Shown here: piece by piece, positions 33,209 through 41,411 of the stretch
How the letters are laid out: each line of letters begins with the position of its first letter
Numbering within the stretch: the stretch's first letter is position 1
From: Sediminibacterium sp.
GTDB lineage: Bacteria; Bacteroidota; Bacteroidia; Chitinophagales; Chitinophagaceae
Length of the DNA stretch: 64,000 bases
Direction of reading: 5' to 3'
Assembly (NCBI RefSeq): GCF_030695065.1
Contig: NZ_JAUYTR010000011.1
Coordinates: 616,458 to 680,457, forward strand
Program-made: the position numbers and the translations under genes
The notes under the pieces: model-generated
Database searches by the model: none
Seen by the model: only the letters and a program-made list of their open reading frames with translations
Told to the model about the DNA's origin: nothing

Positions 33209-33406
33209 ATGAAAATCACCACCATCAACCCACTTGTTCAACTAAACAAAACAGAGTTAAATAATTTAACCCAAGTGGTAAAAGAGACAATTGCTTCTAA
33301 CATGAACAATGAACCCAAAACCAAGAAAAGATTTACTGTAGCCCAACTTTGGAAAATTCAACGTTTCAGCCGTATAGCTCCAGTTAAACCAATTCTTGTT
33401 TATTAA
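33209..33406 (+). CDS. Small hypothetical protein leading the PadR-PspC operon
   Basis: A 65-aa basic protein with no signal peptide. The N-terminal half (LVQLNKTELNNLTQVVKETIA) looks helical, and the C-terminal half has KRFTVAQLWKIQRFSR. It begins 46 bp after the PadR-controlled promoter and 19 bp before padR, so it is the first gene of that operon. It is too short to identify by domain. It could be a partner of the PspC protein or a regulatory leader peptide. Confidence 0.65.
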   Translation: MKITTINPLVQLNKTELNNLTQVVKETIASNMNNEPKTKKRFTVAQLWKIQRFSRIAPVKPILVY

Positions 33407-33425
33407 TCCAATAAAAATCTAGGCC

Positions 33426-33791
33426 ATGGATATTCAAAACACACAGAGTCAGATGCGGAAGGGCGTATTGGAGTTTTGTATCCTTTCAATCATTCGCCAG
33501 GGGGAAGTTTACCCCAGTGATCTAGTTGATCGGATGAAATCAGCCAACCTTCATATTCTGGAAGGTACTTTGTACCCGCTGCTTACCAGATTAAAAAATG
33601 CGGAATTGCTTACCTACCGTTGGGTAGAGAGCAACAGCGGACCCCCACGCAAATATTTCGTTATGACTGATAAAGGCCTCGCTTTTTACAGTGAACTCGA
33701 AAGAACCTGGAAAGAACTAGCGGATGCAGTTCAAGTGCTAACCCAACCAATAGCATCACCAGAAACCGAAAACAACCAAAACCAACCTTAA
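33426..33791 (+). CDS. PadR family transcriptional regulator
   Basis: A 121-aa PadR-type winged helix. MRKGVLEFCILSIIRQGEVYPSDLV begins the domain, ILEGTLYPLLTRLKNAELL is the recognition part, and SGPPRKYFVMTDKGLAFY is the wing with the conserved Tyr/Pro pattern. A polar tail follows. It lacks the longer PadR C-terminal dimer domain, as in the PadR-s1/LmrR type. It is 20 bp upstream of the PspC gene, with which it is usually paired in Bacteroidota, and probably represses its own operon. Confidence 0.92.
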   Translation: MDIQNTQSQMRKGVLEFCILSIIRQGEVYPSDLVDRMKSANLHILEGTLYPLLTRLKNAELLTYRWVESNSGPPRKYFVMTDKGLAFYSELERTWKELADAVQVLTQPIASPETENNQNQP

Positions 33792-33811
33792 CCAAGCTAA
33801 ATAAACATACC

Positions 33812-36043
33812 ATGAAAAAGGTAATTAATATAAACTTCCAAGGCAGAGTAATTCCTATTGAGGAATCAGCTTATGACGTACTGAAAGTATACGTTGAAAG
33901 CTTACGCCGCTTCTTTGCTAATGAAGAAGGAAGAGATGAAATCATCAACGATATAGAAGGTCGTATTGCAGAATTATTTGGAGAAAGCCTTAAAAAAGGA
34001 AGCACTTGTATTACTGATGAAGATGTTAACAATATCATCAATAGTATGGGTAGACCTGAAGATTTTGAAGGTGAAGAAACCAATATGCAATCTCAATTAG
34101 GTGGCAATCAACAACAACAATCTAACTTTTCACAAGATGCAGATAACAGCGCATCTAGAGGTAGACTTTATAGAGATACCAACGAAAAAATGTTAGGTGG
34201 TGTTTGTAGTGGTATTGCTGCATATTTTAGAATTGACCCTACAGTTGTTCGTTTACTATTTTTAGTATTGTTCTTTGGCGGTGGTTCTGGATTCCTTTTG
34301 TATTTACTATTATGGATCATACTTCCGTCTAAACCATTGGATCAAGTAACCAGTAATAGAAGGCTATACAGAAATCCTGAAGAAAAAGTAATTGCAGGTG
34401 TTGCCAGCGGTATTGCCACATATTTTGATATTGCCGTTTGGATACCAAGATTAATTTTTGCGCTTCCATTGGTAGTGGGTATTATTTCTTCATTTGTAAG
34501 TTCACTATTCTGGTTTGAGTTTAATCCTTTCCCAGGGTTTATTTTTGGATCATTTGGTGGCACTTTATTTGTAATCTATGCTGTTCTTTGGGCAGTTATT
34601 CCAGAAGCAAAAAGTGCTTCGGAAAAATTAGAAATGAGAGGCGAAAAAGTAGACTTAAATACCATTAAGCATACCATTCAAGAAGACTTAGAAGGATTTA
34701 AAGCCCGTGCTGAAAAATGGGGTGGTGAATTCTCTGAAAAAGCAAAAGAATTTTCTTCGGAGTTCAGTTCAACTGTAAACGAAAAGAGTAAACAATTTGC
34801 TTCGGAAGCAAGCAGTGTTTCTAAAAAAGGAGGAAATAAATTAGCCAATGCAATTGGTATATTATTTAAAGCATTCTTTTTATTCTTAGCCGGCATTTTG
34901 GCTTTCACTATACTGGTTGCTTTATTAGGTATGATTGCAGGTAGTGTAAGCGTGTTCCCGCTAAAGAGTTTCTTCTTAGAAGGTTTCTGGCAAAACTTCC
35001 TTGCCTGGACAACATTAATTTTGTTCTTATTTGTTCCAGCAATTGGTTTACTTACTTGGTTGGTTCGTAGAATTATTGGAGCAACTGCAGGTAGTAAATA
35101 TTTAGGATTCACTTTTGGCGGATTATGGACCCTTGGTTGGATTAGTGTAATCCTATTGGTTGCATCTATTGCACAAAACTTTGATGCAGGCGCTAAAGAC
35201 AAAGGCGACATTAAAATTGTTCAACCTGCCAGTAGCAAACTAACCATAAAAGTAGCTGAATCTAATTTTAGAGTTGTGAGAAGCAAGTGGTTTAGAATGG
35301 ATGGCTTATTAAGAATGGACGATGATAGTTTGGTATTAAATAATGTTCGAGTTCGTATTGCAAAAAGCCCTGATTCTTTATACCGTATTAGCTATGTAAA
35401 ATTCAGCAATGGCTCTGATGAGAATGCAGCTTTAAGAAATATTACACAAATCAACTACGGTGCTACACAACAAGACAGTGTTATCTATTTAGATCGTGGC
35501 TTTAAGCTAAACAAAGGAACCAAGTTCCGCAACCAAGGTGTTACCGTTACCATATTTGTACCTGTTGGAAAGAAAATTGAAATTGATGATAACGTTTCAA
35601 GAAGACTCAATCATATCAGTTTTAACTCTGGCCGCAACGACTACGATTGGGACGATGAGTGGAATAATGAAGGATACGAAAGCTGGATGTCTAATCAGGA
35701 ATACATTATGACTCAAGGTGGATTAGAAAGAGTAAAGAAGGCAAGGGAAATAAACGATGAAGAAGAAAATGACAGCGACTCAGAAAAAAGCGCCATAGAA
35801 GAGTATAAAAAAAGCAGAGAAGAACTACGCAAAGAATATGAGCGTAAACAGAAAGAAGCGGAGGATTTAAAGAAAGAGTTAGAAAAGCCTGTTGATACTA
35901 CTCGCTACCGTTATCAAAAAGTAGCAATAGTTGACCCACATATTTCTACCCCTGTTGGTAAAACAAAAATGACCGAATCGCCTGATATTATTGAGCTAGG
36001 TTCAGAATTAGGAAGGTTTTCCTTACTGAATTTACAATCATAA
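33812..36043 (+). CDS. PspC domain membrane protein (two PspC domains)
   Basis: A 743-aa protein. A soluble N-terminus (1-110) is followed by two PspC domains: one at about 113-173 (LYRDTNEKMLGGVCSGIAAYF) and one at about 183-270 (YRNPEEKVIAGVASGIATYF). A charged region rich in EKAKEFSSEFSS (about 285-340) and several membrane helices (about 350-460) come next. A DUF2807-like beta-rich part with VQPASSKLTIKV follows, then a highly charged coiled coil (about 645-700). PspC is the membrane partner in phage-shock-type envelope stress responses. The gene ends the PadR operon. Confidence 0.87.
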   Translation: MKKVININFQGRVIPIEESAYDVLKVYVESLRRFFANEEGRDEIINDIEGRIAELFGESLKKGSTCITDEDVNNIINSMGRPEDFEGEETNMQSQLGGNQQQQSNFSQDADNSASRGRLYRDTNEKMLGGVCSGIAAYFRIDPTVVRLLFLVLFFGGGSGFLLYLLLWIILPSKPLDQVTSNRRLYRNPEEKVIAGVASGIATYFDIAVWIPRLIFALPLVVGIISSFVSSLFWFEFNPFPGFIFGSFGGTLFVIYAVLWAVIPEAKSASEKLEMRGEKVDLNTIKHTIQEDLEGFKARAEKWGGEFSEKAKEFSSEFSSTVNEKSKQFASEASSVSKKGGNKLANAIGILFKAFFLFLAGILAFTILVALLGMIAGSVSVFPLKSFFLEGFWQNFLAWTTLILFLFVPAIGLLTWLVRRIIGATAGSKYLGFTFGGLWTLGWISVILLVASIAQNFDAGAKDKGDIKIVQPASSKLTIKVAESNFRVVRSKWFRMDGLLRMDDDSLVLNNVRVRIAKSPDSLYRISYVKFSNGSDENAALRNITQINYGATQQDSVIYLDRGFKLNKGTKFRNQGVTVTIFVPVGKKIEIDDNVSRRLNHISFNSGRNDYDWDDEWNNEGYESWMSNQEYIMTQGGLERVKKAREINDEEENDSDSEKSAIEEYKKSREELRKEYERKQKEAEDLKKELEKPVDTTRYRYQKVAIVDPHISTPVGKTKMTESPDIIELGSELGRFSLLNLQS

Positions 36044-36066
36044 AGATGGTTGGCACAGGTTGGAAA

Positions 36067-36107
36067 AAGAACCTCGTCTCTAAATTGGGATGGGGTTCTT
36101 GCTTTTT
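36067..36107 (+). terminator. Intrinsic terminator after PspC gene
   Basis: AAGAACCTC pairs with the later GGGGTTCTT (one wobble/mismatch) with extra inner pairs, followed by T5. It lies 24 bp after the PspC stop. Confidence 0.65.
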
Positions 36108-36131
36108 AAGGCTGTTTCATGTTGATTCACT

Positions 36132-36139
36132 TATTTTTG
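36132..36139 (+). promoter_or_regulatory. -7 box (TATTTTTG) of gcvT
   Basis: Exact TAnnTTTG match 19 bp before the gcvT ATG, just after the PspC terminator. No -33 box at standard spacing was evident. Confidence 0.5.
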
Positions 36140-36158
36140 CACCCTAATTAATTGCACA

Positions 36159-37244
36159 ATGAAAAATACACCATTTACACAAAAACATATTGCCCTAGGA
36201 GCCAAAATGGCGGAATTTGCCGGTTACAATATGCCCATTAGTTATACTGGAATTAATGATGAGCATGCTGCTGTAAGAAAAAATGCAGGTGTTTTTGATG
36301 TAAGTCATATGGGTGAATTTATTTTGAAGGGAGAAAATGCTTTAGACCTTATTCAAAGAGTTACTACCAATGATGCGTCAAAATTGGTAGCCGGTCAAGC
36401 ACAGTATAGTTGTTTACCCAATGCTACTGGCGGTATTGTAGACGATTTAATTGTTTACTGCGTTGAGCCAAATAAAACGTACATGTTGGTAGTAAATGCT
36501 TCTAATATTGAAAAGGATTGGAATTGGATTAGCCAATTCAATACAAAACAAGTAGAAATGCATAATATCAGTGACAAAACTTGTTTATTGGCCATACAAG
36601 GTCCTAATGCTACAAAAATTTTACAACCCCTTACCGAGTTAGATATCATGAATTTGAAATACTACACTTTTGTAAAGGGAACATTTGCAGGGGTAGAAAA
36701 TGTGCTGATCAGCGCTACAGGATACACTGGTTCTGGCGGTGTTGAAATTTATTTTGAAGACAGTAATGGTGCAGCCGATAAAATTTGGGATGCCATTTTT
36801 GAAATTGGTGGGCCTCAAGGCTTAAAACCAATTGGATTAGGTGCAAGAGATACCCTTAGATTAGAAATGGGTTATTGTTTATATGGTAATGATATAGATG
36901 ATACCACTTCTCCATTAGAAGGTGGCCTTGGATGGATCACTAAGTTCACTAAAGATTTTACTGCACGCCCAATTATAGAAGCTTTAAAAGCAGCTGGTGT
37001 TCAGCGTAAACTGGTTGGATTTGAAATGTTAGAAAGAGGAATACCCCGCCACGATTATTTAATTAAAGATGCTGCAGGCAATGCCATTGGAAAAGTTACT
37101 AGCGGCACTCAGGCTCCATCATTAAATAAAGCGATTGGTTTAGGTTATGTGGCTGTTTCCCATTCTTCTATAGATGCTGAAATTTATATTGATATTAGAA
37201 ATACACTAGTAAAAGCAAAAGTGGTGAAAGCACCATTTGCCTAA
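36159..37244 (+). CDS. gcvT: Glycine cleavage system aminomethyltransferase (T-protein)
   Basis: A 361-aa tetrahydrofolate-dependent enzyme that takes the methylene from the lipoylated H-protein and releases ammonia. Motifs: [12 protein letters not shown] near the N-terminus, [25 protein letters not shown] with the catalytic Asp, [12 protein letters not shown], and [18 protein letters not shown]. Length and domain order are normal. Other glycine-cleavage genes are not in the window. It has its own promoter box and a downstream hairpin that reaches into rlpA. Confidence 0.95.
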   Translation: MKNTPFTQKHIALGAKMAEFAGYNMPISYTGINDEHAAVRKNAGVFDVSHMGEFILKGENALDLIQRVTTNDASKLVAGQAQYSCLPNATGGIVDDLIVYCVEPNKTYMLVVNASNIEKDWNWISQFNTKQVEMHNISDKTCLLAIQGPNATKILQPLTELDIMNLKYYTFVKGTFAGVENVLISATGYTGSGGVEIYFEDSNGAADKIWDAIFEIGGPQGLKPIGLGARDTLRLEMGYCLYGNDIDDTTSPLEGGLGWITKFTKDFTARPIIEALKAAGVQRKLVGFEMLERGIPRHDYLIKDAAGNAIGKVTSGTQAPSLNKAIGLGYVAVSHSSIDAEIYIDIRNTLVKAKVVKAPFA

Positions 37245-37265
37245 TAGTATCTTATCCAATAATTC

Positions 37266-37305
37266 AAAGGTTTTTTCGTTCTTATAGAATGAAAAAACCT
37301 TTTTT
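37266..37305 (+). terminator. Hairpin terminator of gcvT containing the rlpA start codon
   Basis: AAAGGTTTTTTC (37266-37277) pairs exactly with GAAAAAACCTTT (37291-37302); the stem continues inward with TTCT/AGAA and a TAT loop, and is followed by a T-run. The rlpA ATG (37289-37291) lies in the 3' arm. The hairpin may end gcvT transcripts and hide the rlpA start. Confidence 0.7.
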
Positions 37306-37642
37306 ATTTCTACTATTACTGGCTTTCAGTTTAGGATGGATGTCTTGCTTTAGAAAAGGAAGTGAAACAGGTATGGCTTCGTTTTATGCAGATAAATATA
37401 TAGGACGAAAAACCAGTAATGGTGAAAAATTCAAGCAAAATAAATTAACTGCAGCACACAAAACACTTCCTTTTGGAACCAAAGTGAAAGTAACCAATCT
37501 AAACAATGGCCAATCAGTAAAAGTTAGGATAAACGATAGAGGGCCATTTATTCAAGGAAGAATCATAGACCTTAGTAAAAAAGCGGCTAAAAAAATTGAC
37601 ATGGTAAATGCTGGTGTTGCCAAAGTAACTATTCGATACTAG
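37289..37642 (+). CDS. rlpA: RlpA-like double-psi beta-barrel lipoprotein
   Basis: A 117-aa lipoprotein with signal peptide [20 protein letters not shown] (Cys20 lipidation), then a DPBB domain: [36 protein letters not shown] and the catalytic-site segment VRINDRGPF, with the conserved Asp. RlpA proteins cut peptide-free glycan strands in peptidoglycan. There is no SPOR domain, unlike in gammaproteobacterial RlpA. The 3' end overlaps the convergent zinc-ribbon gene by 14 bp. Its start codon lies within the terminator-like hairpin of gcvT. Confidence 0.9.
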   Translation: MKKPFLFLLLLAFSLGWMSCFRKGSETGMASFYADKYIGRKTSNGEKFKQNKLTAAHKTLPFGTKVKVTNLNNGQSVKVRINDRGPFIQGRIIDLSKKAAKKIDMVNAGVAKVTIRY

Positions 37643-38000
37643 TTTGTTGAATAATCTTGATACAATTTTTTTCGGTTATTTGGTAGCCAAATTCATAGCA
37701 ATAAGTGAAGAGTTGATTCTTGTCTTTTTGTTGTTGATGGGTAAAATGAGATGGGCTAAATCCTTTTACATATAGTTCGCTTAATGGCACAGTTGTTCCA
37801 CCTCTTTGCAGTGCAAATAAATCAGCTAATATTTTTCTGTTCCTTAAAAGCAACCCATTCACTCTTCTCATATAGTTACTTCTATCACTATAAAAATGAT
37901 TGTGGTAACTACTTCTGCAGTGGCTGTTACAAAATTTCTTATCTGTTCTTCCTGCAATTTTTTTGGCACAGTGTAAACACTGCTTAGGATTGGTTTCCAT
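37629..38000 (-). CDS. Hypothetical protein with N-terminal zinc-ribbon-like motif
   Basis: A 123-aa protein from ATG 38000 (Met9 of a frame opening at 38024). The N-terminus holds [22 protein letters not shown], a CxxC-x10-CxxxC pattern like a small treble-clef zinc ribbon (DUF2116-like). It is followed by [18 protein letters not shown], then a helical basic region. Such proteins resemble small nucleic-acid binding or DNA-gyrase-inhibitor-like zinc ribbons, but I cannot assign a function. It overlaps the rlpA 3' end by 14 bp in convergent orientation. Confidence 0.7.
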   Translation of the reverse strand: METNPKQCLHCAKKIAGRTDKKFCNSHCRSSYHNHFYSDRSNYMRRVNGLLLRNRKILADLFALQRGGTTVPLSELYVKGFSPSHFTHQQQKDKNQLFTYCYEFGYQITEKNCIKIIQQTSIE

Positions 38001-38108
38001 AAAATTCATTGTGGGTTCAAACAAATTGAAATTAGTTTAGAATACATTTCTTTTATACTGTAGAAATACCAAATATTCCCCCGCATTTTAACGGTGCCAA
38101 TTAGCAAC

Positions 38109-38160
38109 AAACGCTTGCAAACGTTTATATACGTCAACAGATGTTTATATAAGTAAGTCG
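38109..38160 (+). repeat. Phased direct repeats upstream of ssb
   Basis: Two similar 16-bp boxes, ACGTTTATATACGT (38121) and ATGTTTATATAAGT (38141), are spaced exactly 20 bp. AAACG recurs 10 bp apart just before (38109 and 38119). The helical phasing suggests a cooperative protein-binding region upstream of ssb. It may equally be AT-rich chance. Confidence 0.35.
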
Positions 38161-38239
38161 TGCAAATTGGTTCAGCATATTTGTACTGTTAACGGCAGTA
38201 CGCACTGCTTTTATTTACAACTTTTAAAACTGAACCGTT

Positions 38240-38578
38240 ATGAACGCAGTTAAAAACAAAGTCCAATTAATTGGGAACTTAGGACAAGACCCAGAAGTAA
38301 AATCAATTGGCGAAGACAAAAAAGTAGCTCATTTAAGTGTTGCTACTAATGAAAACTACAAAAATGCAAAGGGTGAAAAAGTAACAGAAACCCAATGGCA
38401 CAATGTAGTTGCATGGGGTAAACTGGCAGAAATTGCCGAGAAATACCTGGTTAAAGGAACAGAAGTGGTGATAGAGGGTAAGCTCATCAATCGAAACTAC
38501 ACCGATAAGCAAGGTGTAAAAAGGTATGCCACCGAAGTTCAAGCAAACGAGTTACTTATCTTAACCAAAAAAGCTTGA
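38240..38578 (+). CDS. ssb: Single-stranded DNA-binding protein (short, no acidic tail)
   Basis: A 112-aa OB-fold SSB: NKVQLIGNLGQDPEVK at the start, THNVVAWGK-like QWHNVVAWGKLAEIAEKYL in the middle, and EGKLINRNYTDKQG at the end. It binds ssDNA in replication, repair or recombination. The protein ends at LILTKKA without the acidic DDDLPF-type tip that recruits partners. It may be a secondary SSB, for example for transformation or a mobile element. The A-rich promoter region has phased repeats. Confidence 0.9.
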   Translation: MNAVKNKVQLIGNLGQDPEVKSIGEDKKVAHLSVATNENYKNAKGEKVTETQWHNVVAWGKLAEIAEKYLVKGTEVVIEGKLINRNYTDKQGVKRYATEVQANELLILTKKA

Positions 38579-38680
38579 GTGCACTCCCCCCGATTCAGTA
38601 ATACCTTATTTTATCAGTAGCTGCAGCTGGCTCGATCCCCATCCCCACTGCGCTACTGGTAGTAAGGGTATTGAAGCCGC

Positions 38681-39265
38681 TTAGTTGTAGTAAGGACTAA
38701 TCATGAAGTAAACTACTGGACCAGTAACTGCAACATAAAACCACAACGGCCATGTAATTCTAGCTAATTTTTTATGCGCAGGGAACTCACTAGTTAACCC
38801 GCGGTAAGCAGTAAACAAAATGAATGGCAAAATGATGGCAGCCAATATAATATGTGTGATTAAAATAACTAAATACACGATACGCATGGCACCTGCAGCC
38901 AATTTTTCGGCTTCGTCTACCATACCATCATGGTTGGAATCACCATATTTGGCTTCCCCTGCTAATAAATGATGTGCTATATAAGACAGTAAGAAAAGTA
39001 TTGACAAAACCAATGCTGTTATCATGAATTTTTTATGCAGCTCATAATTTTTCTTTTTAACAGCAACTAGGGCTGCAACCAATACGAGCGCAATTGAAGC
39101 GTTCACAAATGCATTAATTGTGGCAAAAATATGTACATCAAATCCTAGCTCTACGTCTAATTTAAATTTGCCAAGAACTACCACTACTATAAATACTACT
39201 ATAGAAAATATTCCAATTAACCAATTGGCTAAACGATCATTTTTTGCAATACTAGGTTTAAGCAT
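38681..39265 (-). CDS. DUF420 membrane protein with EF-hand-like loop
   Basis: A 194-aa protein with five membrane helices. It matches the DUF420 (YozB/CtaM) family, linked to assembly of haem-copper oxidases. Conserved histidines are visible in FDVHIFATINAF, LHKKFMIT, YIAHHLLAG and ILITHIILA. Between two helices is KYGDSNHDGMVDEAE, which fits the canonical 12-residue EF-hand calcium loop. It is the last gene of the oxidase cluster, 24 bp after the SCO gene. A role in haem A or copper loading of the oxidase is inferred. Confidence 0.88.
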   Translation of the reverse strand: MLKPSIAKNDRLANWLIGIFSIVVFIVVVVLGKFKLDVELGFDVHIFATINAFVNASIALVLVAALVAVKKKNYELHKKFMITALVLSILFLLSYIAHHLLAGEAKYGDSNHDGMVDEAEKLAAGAMRIVYLVILITHIILAAIILPFILFTAYRGLTSEFPAHKKLARITWPLWFYVAVTGPVVYFMISPYYN

Positions 39266-39289
39266 TTTATCTATTTTACTTTTTTATAG

Positions 39290-40102
39290 TTACCCGTTTA
39301 TTTTTCTTCGACCCTGCATGTAAACTACAAAGAAAATAATTGCAGTTACAATGATTAACCAGAGCCAGCTGAGATCTAATATTTGTCTGAAGACCGTGCT
39401 TTTTTTCTTTACATCTTTCTCTAACATCAACAAGCCAATATCTCTTGCCAATTTTTTCATTTCGGCACTATCCAATCCGTTGTAGTATCCCCTTACTTTA
39501 TATGATCGGTCTATCAATACGAAACGACTGGTATGAACAAAATCAGGGCTAACAGGCTCTTCACTAAACTGGTCTACTTTCAACTCTTCAAATGCAAATT
39601 GATAGATGTCTTTTTTATTCCCAGTTAAGAACCACCAATTATCGTGAATTGCCCCAAACCTGTCTGCGTATTTTTTTAATACGGAAACCGAATCGTTTTC
39701 GGGATCTACTGTAAACGACATAAATTGAACAATAGAAGTGTCTATCTTGTTGCGAACATTTCCTCCTTTCTTAAAAGATTGCTGTAATGTTGACATATTT
39801 CTTGTGAGCCTAGGGCAAATACTCCTACAGCTAGTGAAAAAGAAATCTGCTACAATAATTTTACCCTGTGGATCGTATAAACTAACACTATCGCCTAATT
39901 GATTTCTAAGCTTAATATTTTTGGTGGTATGCCAAATGGTATCAGTAGTAGATTTTCCATTTTCCACTTTATTAATAACAGTATCTAGTAAATAATGCCT
40001 AGGCATTACTACTGCAGTTTGACTGGCTGTTTTTAATATTAAATAACAAGTAATCGGGATTCCCAATGCCACTAGTAATCCAAGTATCGATTTCTTTTTC
40101 AT
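39290..40102 (-). CDS. SCO1/SenC family copper chaperone
   Basis: A 270-aa membrane-anchored thioredoxin-fold protein. The N-terminal helix (about 4-24), CuA-metallochaperone motif CRSICP (CxxxCP) and distal ligand FVHTSRFVLID with His are present; a second helix lies near the C-terminus. It delivers copper to the CuA site of oxidase subunit II. The frame opens at 40129, but ATG 40102 (MKKKSILG) is chosen. The longer start would run through the terminator hairpin at 40119-40142 and lacks a signal-like N-terminus. It lies in the oxidase assembly block. Confidence 0.9.
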   Translation of the reverse strand: MKKKSILGLLVALGIPITCYLILKTASQTAVVMPRHYLLDTVINKVENGKSTTDTIWHTTKNIKLRNQLGDSVSLYDPQGKIIVADFFFTSCRSICPRLTRNMSTLQQSFKKGGNVRNKIDTSIVQFMSFTVDPENDSVSVLKKYADRFGAIHDNWWFLTGNKKDIYQFAFEELKVDQFSEEPVSPDFVHTSRFVLIDRSYKVRGYYNGLDSAEMKKLARDIGLLMLEKDVKKKSTVFRQILDLSWLWLIIVTAIIFFVVYMQGRRKING

Positions 40103-40112
40103 ATCGGTATTA

Positions 40113-40142
40113 ATAAAAAACCATCGCAATGCAGCGATGGTT
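40113..40142 (-). terminator. Intrinsic terminator between subunit IV and SCO genes
   Basis: Nine-bp exact arms (40119-40127 with 40134-40142), six-base loop, then TTTTTT on the minus strand. It could reduce transcription of the SCO and DUF420 genes relative to the oxidase subunits. Confidence 0.65.
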
Positions 40143-40180
40143 CAATTAGGAGAAAAATATATTTAGTTTTAGCTATAAAA

Positions 40181-40627
40181 CTAGTGACTAGCTTTTTTAC
40201 CTTCTTTAGCACCTTCATGTTTTTCCGCTGCACCGTGCTCCTTTTTTTCTACTTTAATAGTGCTTTGCTCTTTAAAGTAAGGGTCGTACGTGTTACGTAA
40301 ATTCTTGAATGAATTACCATCATATAAAAATGCAATGATAAACCATATGAACAAGGCCAATGGAACTACAATGGTCATGATCAAATTTTTCATCTCATGC
40401 TTTAAGTGCATAAAGTAGGCAACAATATAAAACGCTTTCGCCATCATTAAGATTACGATGGTTCCCTTAAGTGCCAATCTAACCCCAACACTAGACAAAG
40501 GAATGCCTATCATCCAAAACCCTATAATCAATTCAATAATTGTAAGTACTGTTAGAATTACCGTAATACGGATAATTTCCTTTGTACCTCCACCTGCATG
40601 TTCGTTATGCTCTGCTGTATGTGACAT
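40181..40627 (-). CDS. Cytochrome c oxidase subunit IV family protein
   Basis: A 148-aa protein with three membrane helices (ITVILTVLTIIELIIGFWMIG, IVILMMAKAFYIVAYFMHLKHEM, LIMTIVVPLALFIWFIIAFLYD). It matches bacterial subunit IV (CoxD/CtaF type). The MAKAFYIVAYFMHLKHE segment is the family core. A lysine-rich charged tail follows. It is a small accessory subunit of the haem-copper oxidase, in order after subunit III. Confidence 0.88.
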   Translation of the reverse strand: MSHTAEHNEHAGGGTKEIIRITVILTVLTIIELIIGFWMIGIPLSSVGVRLALKGTIVILMMAKAFYIVAYFMHLKHEMKNLIMTIVVPLALFIWFIIAFLYDGNSFKNLRNTYDPYFKEQSTIKVEKKEHGAAEKHEGAKEGKKASH

Positions 40628-40655
40628 AAAATAATATTAGCGATTGGTTAGTTAA

Positions 40656-41336
40656 TTAGATCAAATAAAAACAGGTAAATACAAATACCCAAACTAAGTC
40701 TACAAAGTGCCAGTACAAACCTGCTTTCTCAATCATTAAATAATGGCCTCTTTCTTCAAACTTATTGGTCATAGCCATGATTAACATGATGATATTGATA
40801 ATCACTCCAGAAAATACGTGGAAACCATGAAAGCCTGTTATGGTAAAGAAATAGTTAGTGAAATTGGTTGATGATGCTGTTCCATCATGGTTTAAGAATG
40901 GATTGCTACCCCACCATGCACCTTCATGGTGTAAGTGATTCCACTCCCATGCTTGACAAGATAAGAATGCAATACCACCAATAATGGTCCAGATTAGATT
41001 TTTAACTACCCCTTTTTTATCCATATTATGACCCGCCTGTACAGCCAACACCATGGTAACTGAACTGATGATCAAAATAAAGGTCATGATACTTACAAAC
41101 ACCAAGGGAGCATTCATGCCCTCTGGAGCAAAAGGAAAACTCTTAAATACTTCGTTGGGGTCAGGCCATCCATTAGTAGAAAAACGAATGGTGCCGTATG
41201 AAATCAAAAATGCGCCAAAAGTAAAGGCATCACTCATGAGAAAATACCACATCATTACTTTGCCGTACTCTACGTTAAAGGGACTCTTACCTCCACCCCA
41301 TGATTTAGTGGTAGGTGCTGTTGCAGTTGTTGCCAT
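40656..41336 (-). CDS. ctaE: Haem-copper oxidase subunit III
   Basis: A 226-aa protein from ATG 41336 (MATTATAP); the frame opens at 41360, but the extra residues lack support. Seven helices fit the subunit III family. Motifs include KVMMWYFLMSDAFTFGAFLISY, ITGFHGFHVFSGVIINI (conserved His residues) and GLYWHFVDLVWVFVFTCFYL. The W-H-F-V-D-x-V-W core is diagnostic. Subunit III stabilises the D-channel proton entry of the oxidase. It pairs with a second subunit III type gene just upstream. Confidence 0.92.
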   Translation of the reverse strand: MATTATAPTTKSWGGGKSPFNVEYGKVMMWYFLMSDAFTFGAFLISYGTIRFSTNGWPDPNEVFKSFPFAPEGMNAPLVFVSIMTFILIISSVTMVLAVQAGHNMDKKGVVKNLIWTIIGGIAFLSCQAWEWNHLHHEGAWWGSNPFLNHDGTASSTNFTNYFFTITGFHGFHVFSGVIINIIMLIMAMTNKFEERGHYLMIEKAGLYWHFVDLVWVFVFTCFYLI

Positions 41337-41411
41337 GTTAAAGTAAAATTTCGTACACAAAAGTATTGGCTAGAGTTGAAAAAAGGTGCATAAAACACAA
41401 CTTTTTTGTAA

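Noticed and set aside
34678..35211. A 177-codon minus-strand open frame inside the PspC gene
   Set aside because: It is antisense to a well-supported coding region, its composition is that of a shadow frame, and no domain or start context is present.
40103..40129. N-terminal extension of the SCO protein to 40129
   Set aside because: It would run through the terminator hairpin and adds a non-signal-like N-terminus; the ATG at 40102 opens a normal membrane anchor.
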